DNA of 64,000 nt, from contig CM071596.1 in NCBI GenBank assembly GCA_036435485.1, positions 136,487,001 through 136,551,000 on the forward strand. Reading direction: 5' to 3'. Within the stretch, counting starts at the first letter, position 1, and every line of letters starts with the position of its first letter. Source of the DNA: Saposhnikovia divaricata (lineage: Eukaryota; Streptophyta; Magnoliopsida; Apiales; Apiaceae). The position numbers and the translations under genes are program-made. The notes beneath the pieces were generated by a model. The model ran no database searches. It was not told the DNA's origin and was given only the letters and a program-made list of their open reading frames with translations. Below are positions 1 to 11,387 of the stretch, one piece after another.

Positions 1-268
1 ACATTAATTTACAGAAAGAATTGCCAAAGCCTATTGACGATCAAGGACAGACATAATATTTTAAGGTATTGTCAAAAATTAATTTACTCTCTGAAAATTA
101 AATAAGTAACAGATTAATTAATTATTTATAACAAATAATTAAATTAATCTAGTACTTGAATTATTTTCAGAGATGAATTAAAATAGCAGAATAAAACAGA
201 AGAAAGAAGCCCAAGAGATACAAAAATAGTATTACTATGCGCATTTACTATGCAAAGTTACTATGCAT

Positions 269-400
269 GGTTACTATTTGGGGTTGGTGTAATAGTGCCC
301 GGTTACTATTTGGGGTTGGTGAAATATTGTCCGGTTACTATTTGGGGGTTGTTGGAATAGTGCTCGGTTACTATTTTGGGGTTGTTGGAATAGTGTCAAA
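269..400 (+). repeat. 32-33-bp tandem repeat, four copies
   Basis: Four imperfect units each start with ggttactatttgggg, at 269, 301, 333 and 366, and end in a variant of aatagtg. They lie just upstream of the TATA-like box at 418, so they occupy the U3 (promoter) part of the LTR. Repeats here are often enhancer-like in plant LTRs; that role is inference. Confidence 0.75.
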
Positions 401-496
401 TAGTGACTTTCTATAATCTATAAATAGGCCTGTTGTATTTCATTTCAAAACACACCTCAACACACAACTCTCTCTTCTCTCTCTTATATCTTCTCT

Positions 497-695
497 GTGT
501 AAGTTGCTAGACAGTCCATCTAGTAGGAAAGTCGGCTTAGCCCGCTTTCAGGAAGTGTCGGGTAGAAGGTCCTCGTGCCTAAACTATCCTTAGGAGTGTA
601 AGTTGCTAGACAGTCCATCTAGTAGGAAAGTCGGCTTAGCCCGCTTTCAGGAAGTGTCGGGTAGAAGGTCCTCGTGCCTAAACTATCCTTAGGAG
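497..695 (+). repeat. 99-bp perfect tandem duplication
   Basis: A 99-bp unit starting gtaagttgctagacag is present twice head to tail (first near 498, second near 597), with no visible difference between copies. It sits downstream of the TATA-like box, so it would be in the transcribed R/U5 part of the LTR. Perfect identity suggests a recent slip or unequal exchange, or an assembly duplication. Confidence 0.85.
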
Positions 696-839
696 TGTTC
701 AGGTTTTGAAGCTAATCCATTGGATTAGAAGTTGTAACACCCCTTCCAGTTTATTATCAATAAAGATATATTCTCGGAATTATTTTTTTTTGTAGTATCG
801 TATTCAACCCCCCCTTCTACGATACTTTGGGACCTAACA

Positions 840-2339
840 CTTTACCATTGTAAAATCTTGTTACCCTTAATTTTTCATAATTATATCCTAATTTTTAAGG
901 ACCCAAAAGTGATCCACAAGTGATCAAAACGTAGCAGTTTCTTTTCAGGACCACTCTCCACTAAAATGATCATAACTCTCAAACCATAAGTCATCTCATC
1001 ATGAACTTTATATGCTTAGAAACTACAAGACAAGACCTTTCCAAATATGTGCAGTGTGTTTTAAGGAAACAAAGTTTGATGGTCCGAATTCCCATTACAA
1101 AATAGATCATGTCTCAAGGAACTCCGACAATCACTTTTATAACCTTAACTTTCAAGACACCATGATTCTCATCCTTAACACATATAAAGCTACATAATCA
1201 TAAGAACATGACTTACAACATAATAACAAACATCAATCCTCAATATCTCATCATCAAAGGTCCAAACCACCAAGATCTACATCAATACTTGGAAATCAAA
1301 AAATTACAACTATAAACTTGTCATGGCTAAGGGTGGGGAAGTTTTATACCTTTCTTGAGGCTTTAGTAACCTTGTAAGAGCTTGGTAAACCTTAAGAACA
1401 CCTTAGTGAGTCTATATGAGCCTTAGCTTTCAAGATCTAAAACAAAACTTAACATGGGTTATTTTTCATCTAACTTCAACAATTTTTCTCACCATGATAA
1501 ACCCCAAAGAAAATTATGAGATTTTGATCTTACCTTCTCAATACTTAGGAGATGCTAGGGTTTTAATTTAGAGAGGTATGAAGTAGTGGAAGAGAAGAAA
1601 ATATTTCATCTTCCCCTCCTTAATGGTTCGGCCGAGAGCTTCTTCAAAGGGGGGGAGAGTGTTTTGATTGCTTTTGTGTTTTGTGGTATGTAGATAATGT
1701 AGTGTGTATTGATATGTATTGACCACATGCATTATCTAGTAGCTAGTAACCTAGGTCTATAGCTTGGAGTAACTTGAAATGCTTGGTGATCCCTAAATTA
1801 GGGAACCTTGTCTCTAATCTAGTTGGTTAGCTTGTAACTAGTTTGTTGGCCATTTGGTTACCTCTCTTGACATGGTTACTTACTTGGCTAGTCACTTGCA
1901 TGGAGTCTACATGGAACTTGCTTGGATTCTTGCCACCTTATTCTATTTTCAATATTTATTTCCAATTTCCATGCTAATCTTGATTAATCCTTAAAATGTT
2001 TTTGGTGTGGTTATTTCTTCAAGGGTTTCCCCCAATATTCTAATCTCCTTATTTAAGTATGTTGGTTGCATGGGATTTTCTCATTATAACTCCCTTGATC
2101 TTGTCATAGTATTCGTGTTTATCAATGTCTCGAAAGTGTAAGTAATTAGCGAAGTAGGATTTTTCGAATTCCGTCGACTTTTACATACACTCATTTTTCT
2201 TAAGAAAGCATAATGTGAATTCAAATATTCATTTTTCCATCATACCTGAGTGATGATTGGAATCACCTTCTTTAAATACCGAAATTACTATTCATCCGAG
2301 TCTTTTACAATAGTACAAAAATTAGGGTTCATACAATCA
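840..2339. other. no gene; degenerate repeat-like DNA
   Basis: No supported gene. The 61-codon frame at 1012-1197 has no recognisable domain. The style of the sequence, with a purine-rich stretch around 1585-1670, resembles decayed gypsy-type LTR DNA seen elsewhere in the window, but I cannot place ends. Confidence 0.4.
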
Positions 2340-2343
2340 TCGC

Positions 2344-2871
2344 CGAATAGAGATAGAGAAACAAGTTGTTCTTGGTAATGAGTTTACTAAACATGCCAAT
2401 AAAATGATGAGCAAATGGAAAGAGCGAGCAACTGGACATCATGTAACCAAAATAGATCGAAATACATGGGTGTTTGAGGTTATAACAATGAAGCATGGTC
2501 TAAAGGGTGGGAAGAAATAGATTGTGCGACTACAAGAACGTTTGTGCACATGTAACAAGTGGCAGACATATCAGATTCCTTGTTCCCATGTTCTTGCTTG
2601 TTGTGATAGTGTGGGATTTCAACAAACAAACTTCATAAGTGAGTGGTATAAGCTGGAAAATGCAAGAAAAGTTTATGCGGGTCACTTTGAGCCAATACCA
2701 GACAAGAAGGCATGGCCTTTATTGGGAGATTTTCCTACATTGATACCCGATGATGATATTCCAAATAAACCGGGGTGGAGAAAGTCAACAAGATACAAGA
2801 ATGAAATGGATTATCAGTCATTAGGAAAAGGAAAAGGCAAAGGCAAAGAAGCTTCTTCTAGTGTCCCATAG
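2344..2871 (+). pseudogene. MULE (Mutator-like) transposase, C-terminal fragment with SWIM zinc finger
   Basis: The frame ending at 2871 encodes a SWIM-type zinc finger: CTCNKW at about 2548-2565 followed by IPCSHVLAC at about 2575-2601. This CxC...CxH pattern closes the catalytic part of plant Mutator-like transposases. After it come a tryptophan/proline-rich stretch and a lysine-glycine tail. The same frame can be followed upstream to about 2344 but is cut by a TAG at 2518-2520. The catalytic DDE region is not present nearby, so this is a 5'-truncated, broken transposase. MULE transposases act in the nucleus on terminal inverted repeats. FAR1-family proteins share the finger, but the surrounding residues look MULE-like. 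It points away from the minus-strand mobile-domain gene at 5154-7824. Confidence 0.72.
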
Positions 2872-3920
2872 ATTGATTTCATTGGTATGTTCTACTTTTT
2901 AAAATTTTAATTTATTTATCATCTTAATTTAGAAAAAGAGATGTTGTCAATTTGTTTCAATACTTTTATGGAATTTTTGACATTTTTTAGTTGACAGGTA
3001 TGTAGTACTTTAAGGATGAATTCTAATCTTATTTTTTAATTTTTTCAAGGTATAACATGTCTGGAGATCGAACAACGAATAGCAGCAGTGGATTTGATGA
3101 ACTAAGCTACAAGTGTTCTAGTTATCTATGATCTGTTTTAAATGTCATTCTGGGATTCTTTTTACTCTGGATAACATTATAAGATTTTTGGTTTATGATC
3201 TATGTTGGTTCTTGTCTTATTGATTTAGTGATCAGATTCTGGTTGAAATTCATGATTTCATGAAGCAAATAATAAGCTAAATCCTGTTTGAATTTTAATG
3301 ATCAGGTTCTGCAGTTTTTAGTAATGGATTTCTCTACATTTTAGTGATAGATTTCTGCAGATTTTAGTTATGGATTTCTGCAGATTTTCTGAATTTTGCA
3401 TATCTGAAAACTTACATGGGCTGCATGACCCTATATAACAGGACTGAGTGTAAGCTTATAAGCTAAATTTTTATAGCAGAGAAACCTATAAGAACTACAT
3501 GAGTAACATTTACTAATATGCTGCTTGAACCTTTACTGATATGTTGCTTAAAATGCTGTTATGAAATTGTTATAAACTTCTAAAAGAAGGTATATGTTGT
3601 AAACTTAAAAACCAATAACAAGATGTAAAAATAAAATCCACTGAGAAACCAAAGCATCAGTTACATATGTGATGAAATCCTGGAACCTTAATCCATTACA
3701 AAAGACAAAAGTACTAGATGATTATATAGCATCATCAAGAATAATAAGCTATTGTTCCAAAAGTTGCATTACAAGGCACTTGATGATTTAAAATCTTTAA
3801 CGAAAGTACTCTATTAACCCTTTTATATTCTTGAAAAACTAGTCTCTCAGTCTAAAAATGTTTCTTCACCAACATCTTCACCAATATTGCTTCCTGCACA
3901 AAATTAGAAAAGTTTCAGAA
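2872..3920. other. no gene seen
   Basis: AT-rich DNA downstream of the MULE fragment. A short near-repeat (tagt.atggatttctgcagattt, around 3320-3385) is visible. No ORF, RNA gene or clear terminal repeat was found. Confidence 0.4.
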
Positions 3921-4080
3921 CCAAATACCATAATAATATTTTATCACCAACACAAGCAGCTATAAATCAATACCGACACAATCAGCAGCAGATAATTTGG
4001 AAATTAAAGAAAAAAGTGACAGATTGTCAAGATTAATTTCTTTGTTATTCTCATTAATGCTTTATATGAACTTAATTTTG
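3921..4080. repeat. 160-bp direct repeat, copy 1 (flanks isocitrate lyase fragment)
   Basis: Starts ccaaatacc and ends with ttaattttg. It is nearly identical to 4822-4981; roughly ten differences are visible. The spacing between copies is 901 bp. The pair brackets the isocitrate lyase fragment, so the simplest reading is a tandem duplication of a unit of about 900 bp that is incomplete on one side. Confidence 0.85.
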
Positions 4081-4085
4081 CACAG

Positions 4086-4825
4086 TTCATCCATTCATTC
4101 AATCTCCTCCTTTTCTCAGCCTCCCCAACATTCAAATTCTTGATTGCATCAACTACACACTCCGAAAAGGTCTTCAAATGTGCCACTGCCAACCACTTAT
4201 CCTCAATATCTTGAAGCTCAGGCCCAGTTTTCCCAGAAGCCATTGCATCTGCCAAGAGTGCAGCTAAGCCTTTACCCTTGAGATTCGGGTTAGTAACACC
4301 CAAAATAAACTGATGATCCCTGGTGTCAATATTTGACTGGATCAAAGTAGCTGCAACAGCATCAGTCCTGGCCACCAAAACAGTCTCAATCCCCATCACA
4401 TCGAATTGCAAACGTGCTTCTACAAGCCTGTTTATATGTTCACTCACTGCAACAAGAACTTTTCCAACCATGTGACCACAATTTTTAGTCACGGAGGACT
4501 GGTCTTCAATATGAACACCAGCAGCACCACGTTCCACAAAAAGCTTGCATAACTTGACGGTAGCAGTTGTCCCACCAAACCCTGTATCACCATCAGAAAT
4601 AATAGGCTTCAAGTAATCAACAAAAGGCATTCGAGCACGTTCTTCATGGCTCATGCTCATCCGAGCCTCTCTTTGCTTCCTATCATGATACTGCCGATCC
4701 ATAAAAATGTGTTCCACCTTATTAAGCACAATATCATAAGGATAGTCAGCCAGGTCCGGACCAGGCTCATTGGTGGAGGTATGAGTCGACGAGCATTGCC
4801 AATTGGAGACGTAAATGGTGTCCAA
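4086..4825 (-). pseudogene. ICL: isocitrate lyase gene fragment (captured or duplicated)
   Basis: The minus-strand frame of about 245 codons closely matches the middle of plant isocitrate lyase, the glyoxylate-cycle enzyme that splits isocitrate into succinate and glyoxylate in glyoxysomes. It contains PIISDGDTGFGGTTATVKL, the GVHIEDQ stretch, VLVARTDAVAATLI and RDHQFILG. The fragment lacks the N-terminal quarter or so and the C-terminal 200-plus residues of a family protein that is usually near 575 aa. The catalytic signature, KKCGH in the family, reads KNCGH here, so the cysteine is kept but one lysine is lost. Similarity ends near 4086, where the frame runs into the direct repeat. There is no start codon context, terminator or organelle-targeting end, so it should not make enzyme. 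It lies between a MULE transposase remnant and a plant-mobile-domain gene, a setting typical of Mutator gene-fragment capture. Confidence 0.85.
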
Positions 4826-4981
4826 ATACCATAATAATATTTTATCACCAACATAAGCAGCTATAAATCAACACCAACACAATCAGCAGCAGATAATTTG
4901 GAAATTAATAAAAAAAGTGAAAGATTATCAAGATTAATTTATTTGTTATTCTCATTAATGCTTTATATAAAATTAATTTTG
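4822..4981. repeat. 160-bp direct repeat, copy 2
   Basis: Second copy of the sequence at 3921-4080, joined directly to the upstream-exon end of the isocitrate lyase fragment (the join falls inside the codons at about 4822-4830). See copy 1. Confidence 0.85.
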
Positions 4982-5153
4982 CCCTGTAACCAATTTTACT
5001 ATAGGATCATGGCAAGTTCACATAGGTAAGCAAATTCCATATTTTAACAAGTACAGGCTTGTTAGCTTGAAATTATAACAATCAAATAACTTGAAATATA
5101 GGGCACCATCTAATTTTTGCACCCTAACGCAACACTAACACAATTCAATATGT

Positions 5154-7824
5154 ACCTGAGTCGCTTGCAATTGGGTATCTTTCTTCCAAAAGTTCCACAT
5201 CTTATATGTCAATTTTTTCTATCTCGCAACTCCATATACAGTGGTTCTGGTACCCGTCGAAGGACTGGCTCTTCCACTTGTTATTGATGTACCAAAGATG
5301 GAATATGTTGTGCTAGAGGGGGTGAAGCAGGCTGTTGCTGCGCTAAAAGTAGCAGAGCTGGTTGTTGTTGCGCAGCTAAAAGCAGCAAAGATGGTTGTTG
5401 TTGTGCTAAAGATGGCAGAACTGGTTGTTGCGGTAGCTGCTCCTGCTGGTATGGTTGTTGCCCAGACAGATTATGCACCGGTTGATTTTTTGTGCCAGCT
5501 GATTTGTCTTAGGATCTTGTGTTGACTGATAGGGGGGACTGCGAAATATCTTGATCAAAAGATGGAACTGAAAATGGCAAGAATGCTCATTGACAGTTTG
5601 TTTCTCATGTGGATGAGGTGAATGAGGTGTCAAGAACAAAGCATCATTAGACGGTAAAAAGTTAAAAGTAGGAATATAATCCAGTGATGAACGAACTATA
5701 GTCTCTTGCCTCACTTCTGCCTGATTTTCCTGTACATGAATGGATGTCTCGCCAACAAACCCTCCCTCGGCACCTAATTAAACTCCACCATCCCCAACAT
5801 TGTTATCTCCTTTATCCAAATGAATACCTCCATTATCAACAACCTGCTTACCACGTCTTCGTGGAGCATTCACGCCTCCACGACCTCCTTTTTGACCAAC
5901 TTTTTTGGGCTTCGGTTTGAAGACATTTTCTTTTTGTCGACGCTCTTCAATTGGAAAATCTTGGAAGACACCATGGTTGAATTGATGCTCTAGCAGCTAC
6001 CTACCATTAGTGGCAATACGATCTATGTAGCTCATATCTCCATCAATCTCACCCCTTGCTACTAAAAAAATCTGATTTAGCAAATTAATCTGTAAAAAAA
6101 TAAACAAAGACAACACGTGTGAACATGTTAAGACAGAAAGCACATATAACCGACAGAAAGCACATATTAAGACAGAAAGAAGATAAAATACTATTAAAAT
6201 AAAATTACCGCAAATAAGTGTGAACCAACACGTGTATGAAAGAGACGAGTAATTTCGGTGTACCACTCATCATAACCGACAACGACACCAACACCAAAGT
6301 TTGCACCAGCATCGACTACATGTTCTGCACGGCTGTCCAAATGTGATAAATGGTCACGATGCATAATAATCCAATTAGTATCTTGCTTCCCTTGCAAATT
6401 AATATCATGAAGGTGTTTTGAATATTCATCATAACCATCATTTGTTGGTATATCCTTTATAAATCCAAATTGACGCATGCGCCTATTGGGTAAGTGTGGT
6501 TCAACGATGTAGAAACAAATCAGCAGGCCTTTATAGCACCAAATAGTACTACCATCTATAAGGTGCTCAGGTGCTGTAGCAAGAAACTCGGTATATGGCT
6601 GCCAAATGAAGTGAGAAGGTGCAAACCCATCGAGAGGTAGTCGATGAGTTGACACCACATAGGCACTAGTATCCGCAAATTGCAATTAAGAACACCACTT
6701 ATAGTATACATTTTAAAAACATAAAATTACATCAAAATCAAATATACAATATGACATATTAAAACTAAGCATACGTCAATCTTAACTTAAAATGAAAAGA
6801 GAACGTGGCATGATTAAAAAAATAACAGGGCAGTACAGTAATACAGAACACACGAATGGGAAGGGGGTATTTGTCTTAGGCTTTTACCAATCAATTTAAA
6901 ACATAATATGAACATGGCTGCTATAAATAAGACATATAAGTCGTACAAATATACATAAAATTAGTACCTCATCCCATAGGGACCAGATTGGTTACCCCAA
7001 AGCTCAGAATTATCCAAAGATGGACCACGCGGAATAGGAGCAATAGTGCAAAATCTGGTCCACGCCCACAACTGTAATAACAAAAGACATCCAGCATTCT
7101 CCTCTGTTCCAATCCTGCATGACTTGCACATCTCCCTAAACAAATAAGAAAGAACAGCTGCACCCCAAGCTAAAGTTCGGCAAACTTGAAAATCTCGAAT
7201 TAGAGGAATATACATGCAATGAATCATCCCACTAGAATGGTCTGTGAATAGAATTCCAGCAATCAATTGCAACAAGTATGATTGCGTATATCGTATGACC
7301 TCTAAATCTGAAGCAGTATCTGGAAGAGAGGGAAAATTTTTGGTCAACCAACTCAACTGCAGCCTACCACCTACTAATTGTGTTCCAGGTGATACTCCAA
7401 ATATTTCTTCAATCATATTGTTCCACCCACCATTAGTTGCAGTAAGACCAGTAACAGTAGCACAATCTACGCTAAGTCCAAGCAAAACACTAACATCCTG
7501 CAAAGTAATGGTGCACTCCCCGACAGGTAGATGAAAGGAATGTGTTTCTGGTCTCCAGCGCTCTACCAGTGTGGTAACTAAACTCCAATCTATGTTAATG
7601 AATGAGGGCCTGGAAACACCATCAAACCTTTAGTCTAAAAGGATTGGGATCATCCTCTGATGCAGCTGGGGGAATCTAGACTGAGTAGGGTTGCACCGGT
7701 GCGATCTTTGAGTATCACCACCACCAGCCTCCCAAACGGTAGTTGACCTATGGCTTGACTGTAAATGTAACACTGAAGGGTCCCTAGGCCCTGGATTTAT
7801 TGCTAACTCGTTGTCAGGATCCAT
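5154..7824 (-). pseudogene. plant mobile domain (PMD, MAIN-like) gene, degenerate
   Basis: The minus-strand reading starts at an ATG at 7822-7824 with the usual acidic, PGPRDPSVL-type N terminus. It runs through the PMD core: LVERWRPETHSFHLPVGE at about 7545-7600, LQDVSVLLGL at about 7475-7505, and IVEPHLPNRRMRQFG at about 6470-6515. Then come a short exon (about 6000-6065), a lysine/arginine-rich stretch, a QQP-rich repeat (5281-5478) and a degenerate zinc-knuckle-like piece near 5160-5205. PMD proteins occur as host genes (MAIN, needed for genome stability and silencing in Arabidopsis) and as passengers of Mutator and gypsy elements. Breaks: stops at 7630-7632, 5997-5999 and 5778-5780, and a probable one-base loss in the T6/A6 run at 5486-5491. 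GT donors are visible near 6965 and 6208, but one acceptor looks damaged. A dead element-borne copy is most likely. Confidence 0.8.
5281..5478 (-). repeat. Gln-Pro-rich coding repeat in the PMD gene tail
   Basis: The minus strand encodes repeats of the form LLLLAQQQPA / LAQQQP. The plus strand shows the matching ggttgttgttg pattern. This is the low-complexity tail of the PMD gene; the long plus-strand frame over the same bases is its shadow. Confidence 0.6.
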
Positions 7825-8027
7825 GTCCTGAATACAAACAAAATCAAAGCTTTGAATGAATGAATGTGTTGATTATACTAGCATCATAACTGCATCATAG
7901 TGATGAAATGTAAAACTCTTATGCTTTGAAGGACACTTGCAAAGTCGAACCATACTTACTAATCTTCCACCTTAACTCTTACTCTAGCACCATAGACACA
8001 TTTATTTTGCACACACATGAACTCGAC

Positions 8028-8030
<3 letters not shown>
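7825..8030. other. upstream region of the PMD pseudogene
   Basis: Non-coding DNA between the PMD start codon and the GA tract. On the minus strand it would be the 5' leader or proximal promoter. No TATA box stands out. Confidence 0.35.

Positions 8031-8103
<73 letters not shown>
8031..8103. repeat. (GA)n microsatellite, about 73 bp
   Basis: Uninterrupted GA dinucleotides. On the minus strand this is a CT tract 207 bp upstream of the PMD start codon. Such tracts are common in plant leaders and promoters, but length instability makes it a plain microsatellite unless shown otherwise. Confidence 0.95.
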
Positions 8104-8104
<1 letters not shown>

Positions 8105-10354
8105 AATCAATTCTCTTTTTATATCATATTTCCACCTTTAAAACATTTCAATTAAATTAAACCTTTTTATTTAAATCGGACAATACAGGTGATTAGCCAC
8201 GTAATATCCCTATACCGGACACTAGGTCCCTCTGGACTTTGAAAATTGGGTTCCCAATTAGGCAACACATTGGCCTCTATTGCTGGACTAGGACCACCCT
8301 AGCCTCTTACGCTAAATTAAAGTGCTGGACTAGGACCACCCTAGCCTCTTATAAATGTCCATAGTGCTAAATTAATTTAAAATAATTAACTAAATGTCCA
8401 TATAATAAGGTAAGTTTCGATGAATGGAATTCTTATACAATAATTCAGAGGAGGGGATTATTCTGTTTTAATTGAAGGATAATTGGCTAAAGGTCAAATA
8501 AACTATTCGATTTAATTGCATAAGGCTCGCAGGGTAGGGTTCAAGTGTCATTCACAAGTATTTAAAAAATAATGGTTTATCAAGCTATTATCAAATTAGA
8601 GTGGTAATACAAGGTGATATCAAATATGGTATGGCTCGGGGAAATTAGGAATATAAGCAACAAGGGTTGTTAATTAATTAAGAATAAAACAAAGGTTAGG
8701 GATTTAAAGTTTAATTCAAGGGTTATAGGGTATAATTATGTTGGTGTGAATTAAGGAAATAGATATGAAATAATGTTTAAGCTTATGAAAAAGGTATGTT
8801 CTACATCAAGGTTTACAGTTTAACGAGAATTTGATTACAGTCGGAACATAACCGACACAACCAACCCAATAATCATCATATTACACCTAAATGTTTAAAT
8901 CCATATCCAATAATCAACCCATTCAAGATATTACAATTCCATTACATACTAAATAAATTTGTACCAGTACGAAATTAAAAATTACAATTTATTCCCAGAA
9001 TCAGTCAAACAGAGCACTGAATTAACAATAATAATCGAAATAACAGCAGTTATAAACTTCGAACTATCAGTAACACCGTAATAGAAATTGAATTGTAGCA
9101 GCAACAATTACTTGCATATACTTACACACGGACACACTCTTGTTACTCACACACACTACACACCCTTAAAACACACACACCCACTCGATGCTTTACACAC
9201 CCAACCGTTGAACTCGAACAGGGGAAGAGAAATTGAGGTCAACAGCACTACAAACCACGTACTCGAACATATCAACACACAGGAACACTCGACACACCAC
9301 TGCAAGGAAACACCCACAGCACGAACTTACTCACACTTAAGACACACACACACACACACACAATTATTCACACACCACACACGCAGGTGTCACACACCCA
9401 CCACACGATGACATACGAACTGAAAAAAAGGGAAGGGGAGTAGAATTAATCAGCACTGCAATTTGCGCACCCATACAGTGATACGCACACACACGAACTC
9501 ATATATACACACAACGCAGTACCCCCCCCATACTCGTTCAACACACCAGCACTTTACAATGATAGCAAGAACCGGGGAAATAAACATAGAGGTTTGATTC
9601 ATCTCCAGAATCGCAGAACCGAAGCTTACATGAGAGGGAGAGGAATAGAAAAAGTCGAGAGAAATCGAGAGAGGGAGAGAGGAATGTTCGAGAGAAAGAG
9701 ATTGAGAGTTTGAGAGAAGTGTCGAGAGATTGATGTTTATGTTTTTGCGGTAAACTGATTAGGGATTTTGGGGATAAAATGGAATAAAAGTAAATTTAGA
9801 GATTTTACAAGAATTTTTCTAATTAAGAACAATTTAACCCAGTTGTATAAATTGCAAATAATTAGATAAATTTAAATAAAAATCTCAATATTATTTTTAA
9901 AATGTAGAAAATAAAATTATCTATCTCCCCATATTTTTAAAATATTTTTAGGGTCAAAAACGAAGTAAATATTAATTTTACAAGTTTAAATCCATAAAAT
10001 ACAAAATAATTCTTAAAATCATTTTAAAATCATTAAAAATCAAAATAAATCCATCCAATATTTTTAAAACTCAAATACACTAATAAAGTAAATAATGCAA
10101 AAGATTTTGAAATTTTTACTAATCCCGATTATTTTATAAAATTCTCAGAAGATAAATAACTCATAATTTAACTAGAATTTATTCACTAAAAATACAATAA
10201 AAATCGCAGGCTTACACGACACATATAAATCATCAATTAAACCCACAAATATGATATCATACATATTTCACCTGCTCAACAATATTCACGTCATATAATT
10301 CAAATTTAATATTAAATAAATAATTATAAATATGAAATTTTCTAAGGCATTATA
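8104..10354 (-). repeat. truncated Tekay-like gypsy LTR (degenerate, minus orientation)
   Basis: The stretch parallels the LTR at 55309-58292 in order and wording. Both have a CA-rich segment (here 9110-9540, there about 57380-57490) and a GA-rich segment. Both have an AT-rich block containing catatttttaaaatattttt followed by gattttacaag-type sequence, then cacgacacatataaatc, cacgtcatataat, and the end (here ggcattata at 10346-10354). No polypurine tract follows, so this is a solo or truncated LTR. The opposite end is lost or altered near the GA tract. The 107-codon frame at 9088-9411 is a CA-repeat artefact. Confidence 0.65.
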
Positions 10355-11387
10355 CAAAGAAATTCAATATATCGCGCTCTTGGAGTAACGTATGATTGTT
10401 AGAGTTTATGATGATTGACCTTAGCATCTTTGTAAAGACAGCTTAAAATGTACATTTTCAGTTTGGAAGTTTGTATGTTGGATTTTTTATTATTTTTTAG
10501 TAAAACATAGTATAATAAATTTTAGTTTAATTTACTCTTAAAATAAGACATATGAAAATGAGTATCACCTAACTTTTTTCTATTTGACTAACTTGTGAAA
10601 ATAAGCTACTGTCCATAAAATTAAAATCAAGCTTGTAATATATAAACACATAATCACATTGTTATATATGTGCCCTTGTAATTTAGATATTAGGTTAAAT
10701 AACATGAAATTCATTTTGCTTTAAGAGTGAGTATATTTTTCCGACATATATTAGAAGAAATAGCTTATCCTGAGATATCATTTTGCACATTCATGTTGTG
10801 TACTTTAGGGTCTTAAACGAAAATGACATGATATTGAATCGTGTACCCAAAATTAGAACACAAAAATAGTTTATGTAGACCTAACAAATCGTTTTGTACA
10901 TTCATGTCGTGTAACTTGAACGAAAATGACATGATATTGAATCGTGTACCGACAAAATAACACTAAACTACATGAATTTTTTCGTGTACACGAAATGAAA
11001 TGAAATATGCGAATAGAAAAAGTATGACAATTACATGAAATATCACTCTGTATCAAAGTTATTTAAATATATAATTATGTGTTGTAGAACAACATTGAAA
11101 TGTTACAAAACTAAACTAAGGGTAGTATGCATGATGTAAAGTCTCCAAAACAAAATGAAACTCACTTTTTTTTTCTTAATATTGTTTTTTTGTTAACAAA
11201 TATCTCTCTTTGTGTAGAATCTTTCTATCAAGTTATTGAGTTTTCTTACCCATATTTTATGCTTTGTTGATATTAAAAAACAAATTATAATCAACCAACC
11301 AAGAAAATTCAATATATGCTTTTAGGTTAAGATATGAGAATTGATACGATTATTTTAATTCCAGAATACAAAATTCAAAAAGACAAC
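10355..11387. other. no gene; contains a roughly 55-bp direct repeat
   Basis: No gene is visible. Two similar stretches, around 10789-10850 and 10899-10950, both contain cgaaaatgacatgatattg followed by aatcgtgtacc. This suggests the edge of an unrecognised repetitive element. The copia element begins at 11388. Confidence 0.5.

Larger units (their letters stand above)
1..839 (+). repeat. 3' part of an LTR (retrotransposon remnant or solo LTR)
   Basis: The segment looks like an LTR running off the left edge of the window. It has a TATA-like ctataaatagg at 418-428, then a CT-rich leader, a C7 tract near 808-814 and the terminus gggacctaaca ending at 839. No primer binding site follows, so only a solo or truncated LTR is supported. 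Two tandem arrays lie inside it and are listed separately. Family is unknown; the C-rich end is common in plant copia LTRs. The left boundary cannot be seen. Confidence 0.45.

Noticed and set aside
497..695. CRISPR-like or satellite array
   Set aside because: Only two contiguous units without spacers, within a plant LTR.
1012..1197. 61-codon ORF with a CAVC pair
   Set aside because: No recognisable domain or gene context; lies in repeat-like DNA.
4004..4825. Functional isocitrate lyase gene
   Set aside because: Covers under half of the protein, lacks both ends and has an altered catalytic signature.
3921..4981. 160-bp direct repeats read as LTRs of a small retroelement
   Set aside because: They lack TG...CA ends, primer site, polypurine tract and target duplication; a tandem duplication explains them better.
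5241..5525. Val/Ala-rich plus-strand ORF
   Set aside because: Complement of the QQP repeat of the PMD gene.
9088..9411. 107-codon His/Thr-rich ORF on the plus strand
   Set aside because: Produced by CA-repeat DNA inside a degenerate LTR; the matching part of the LTR at 57380-57490 has a similar artefact.
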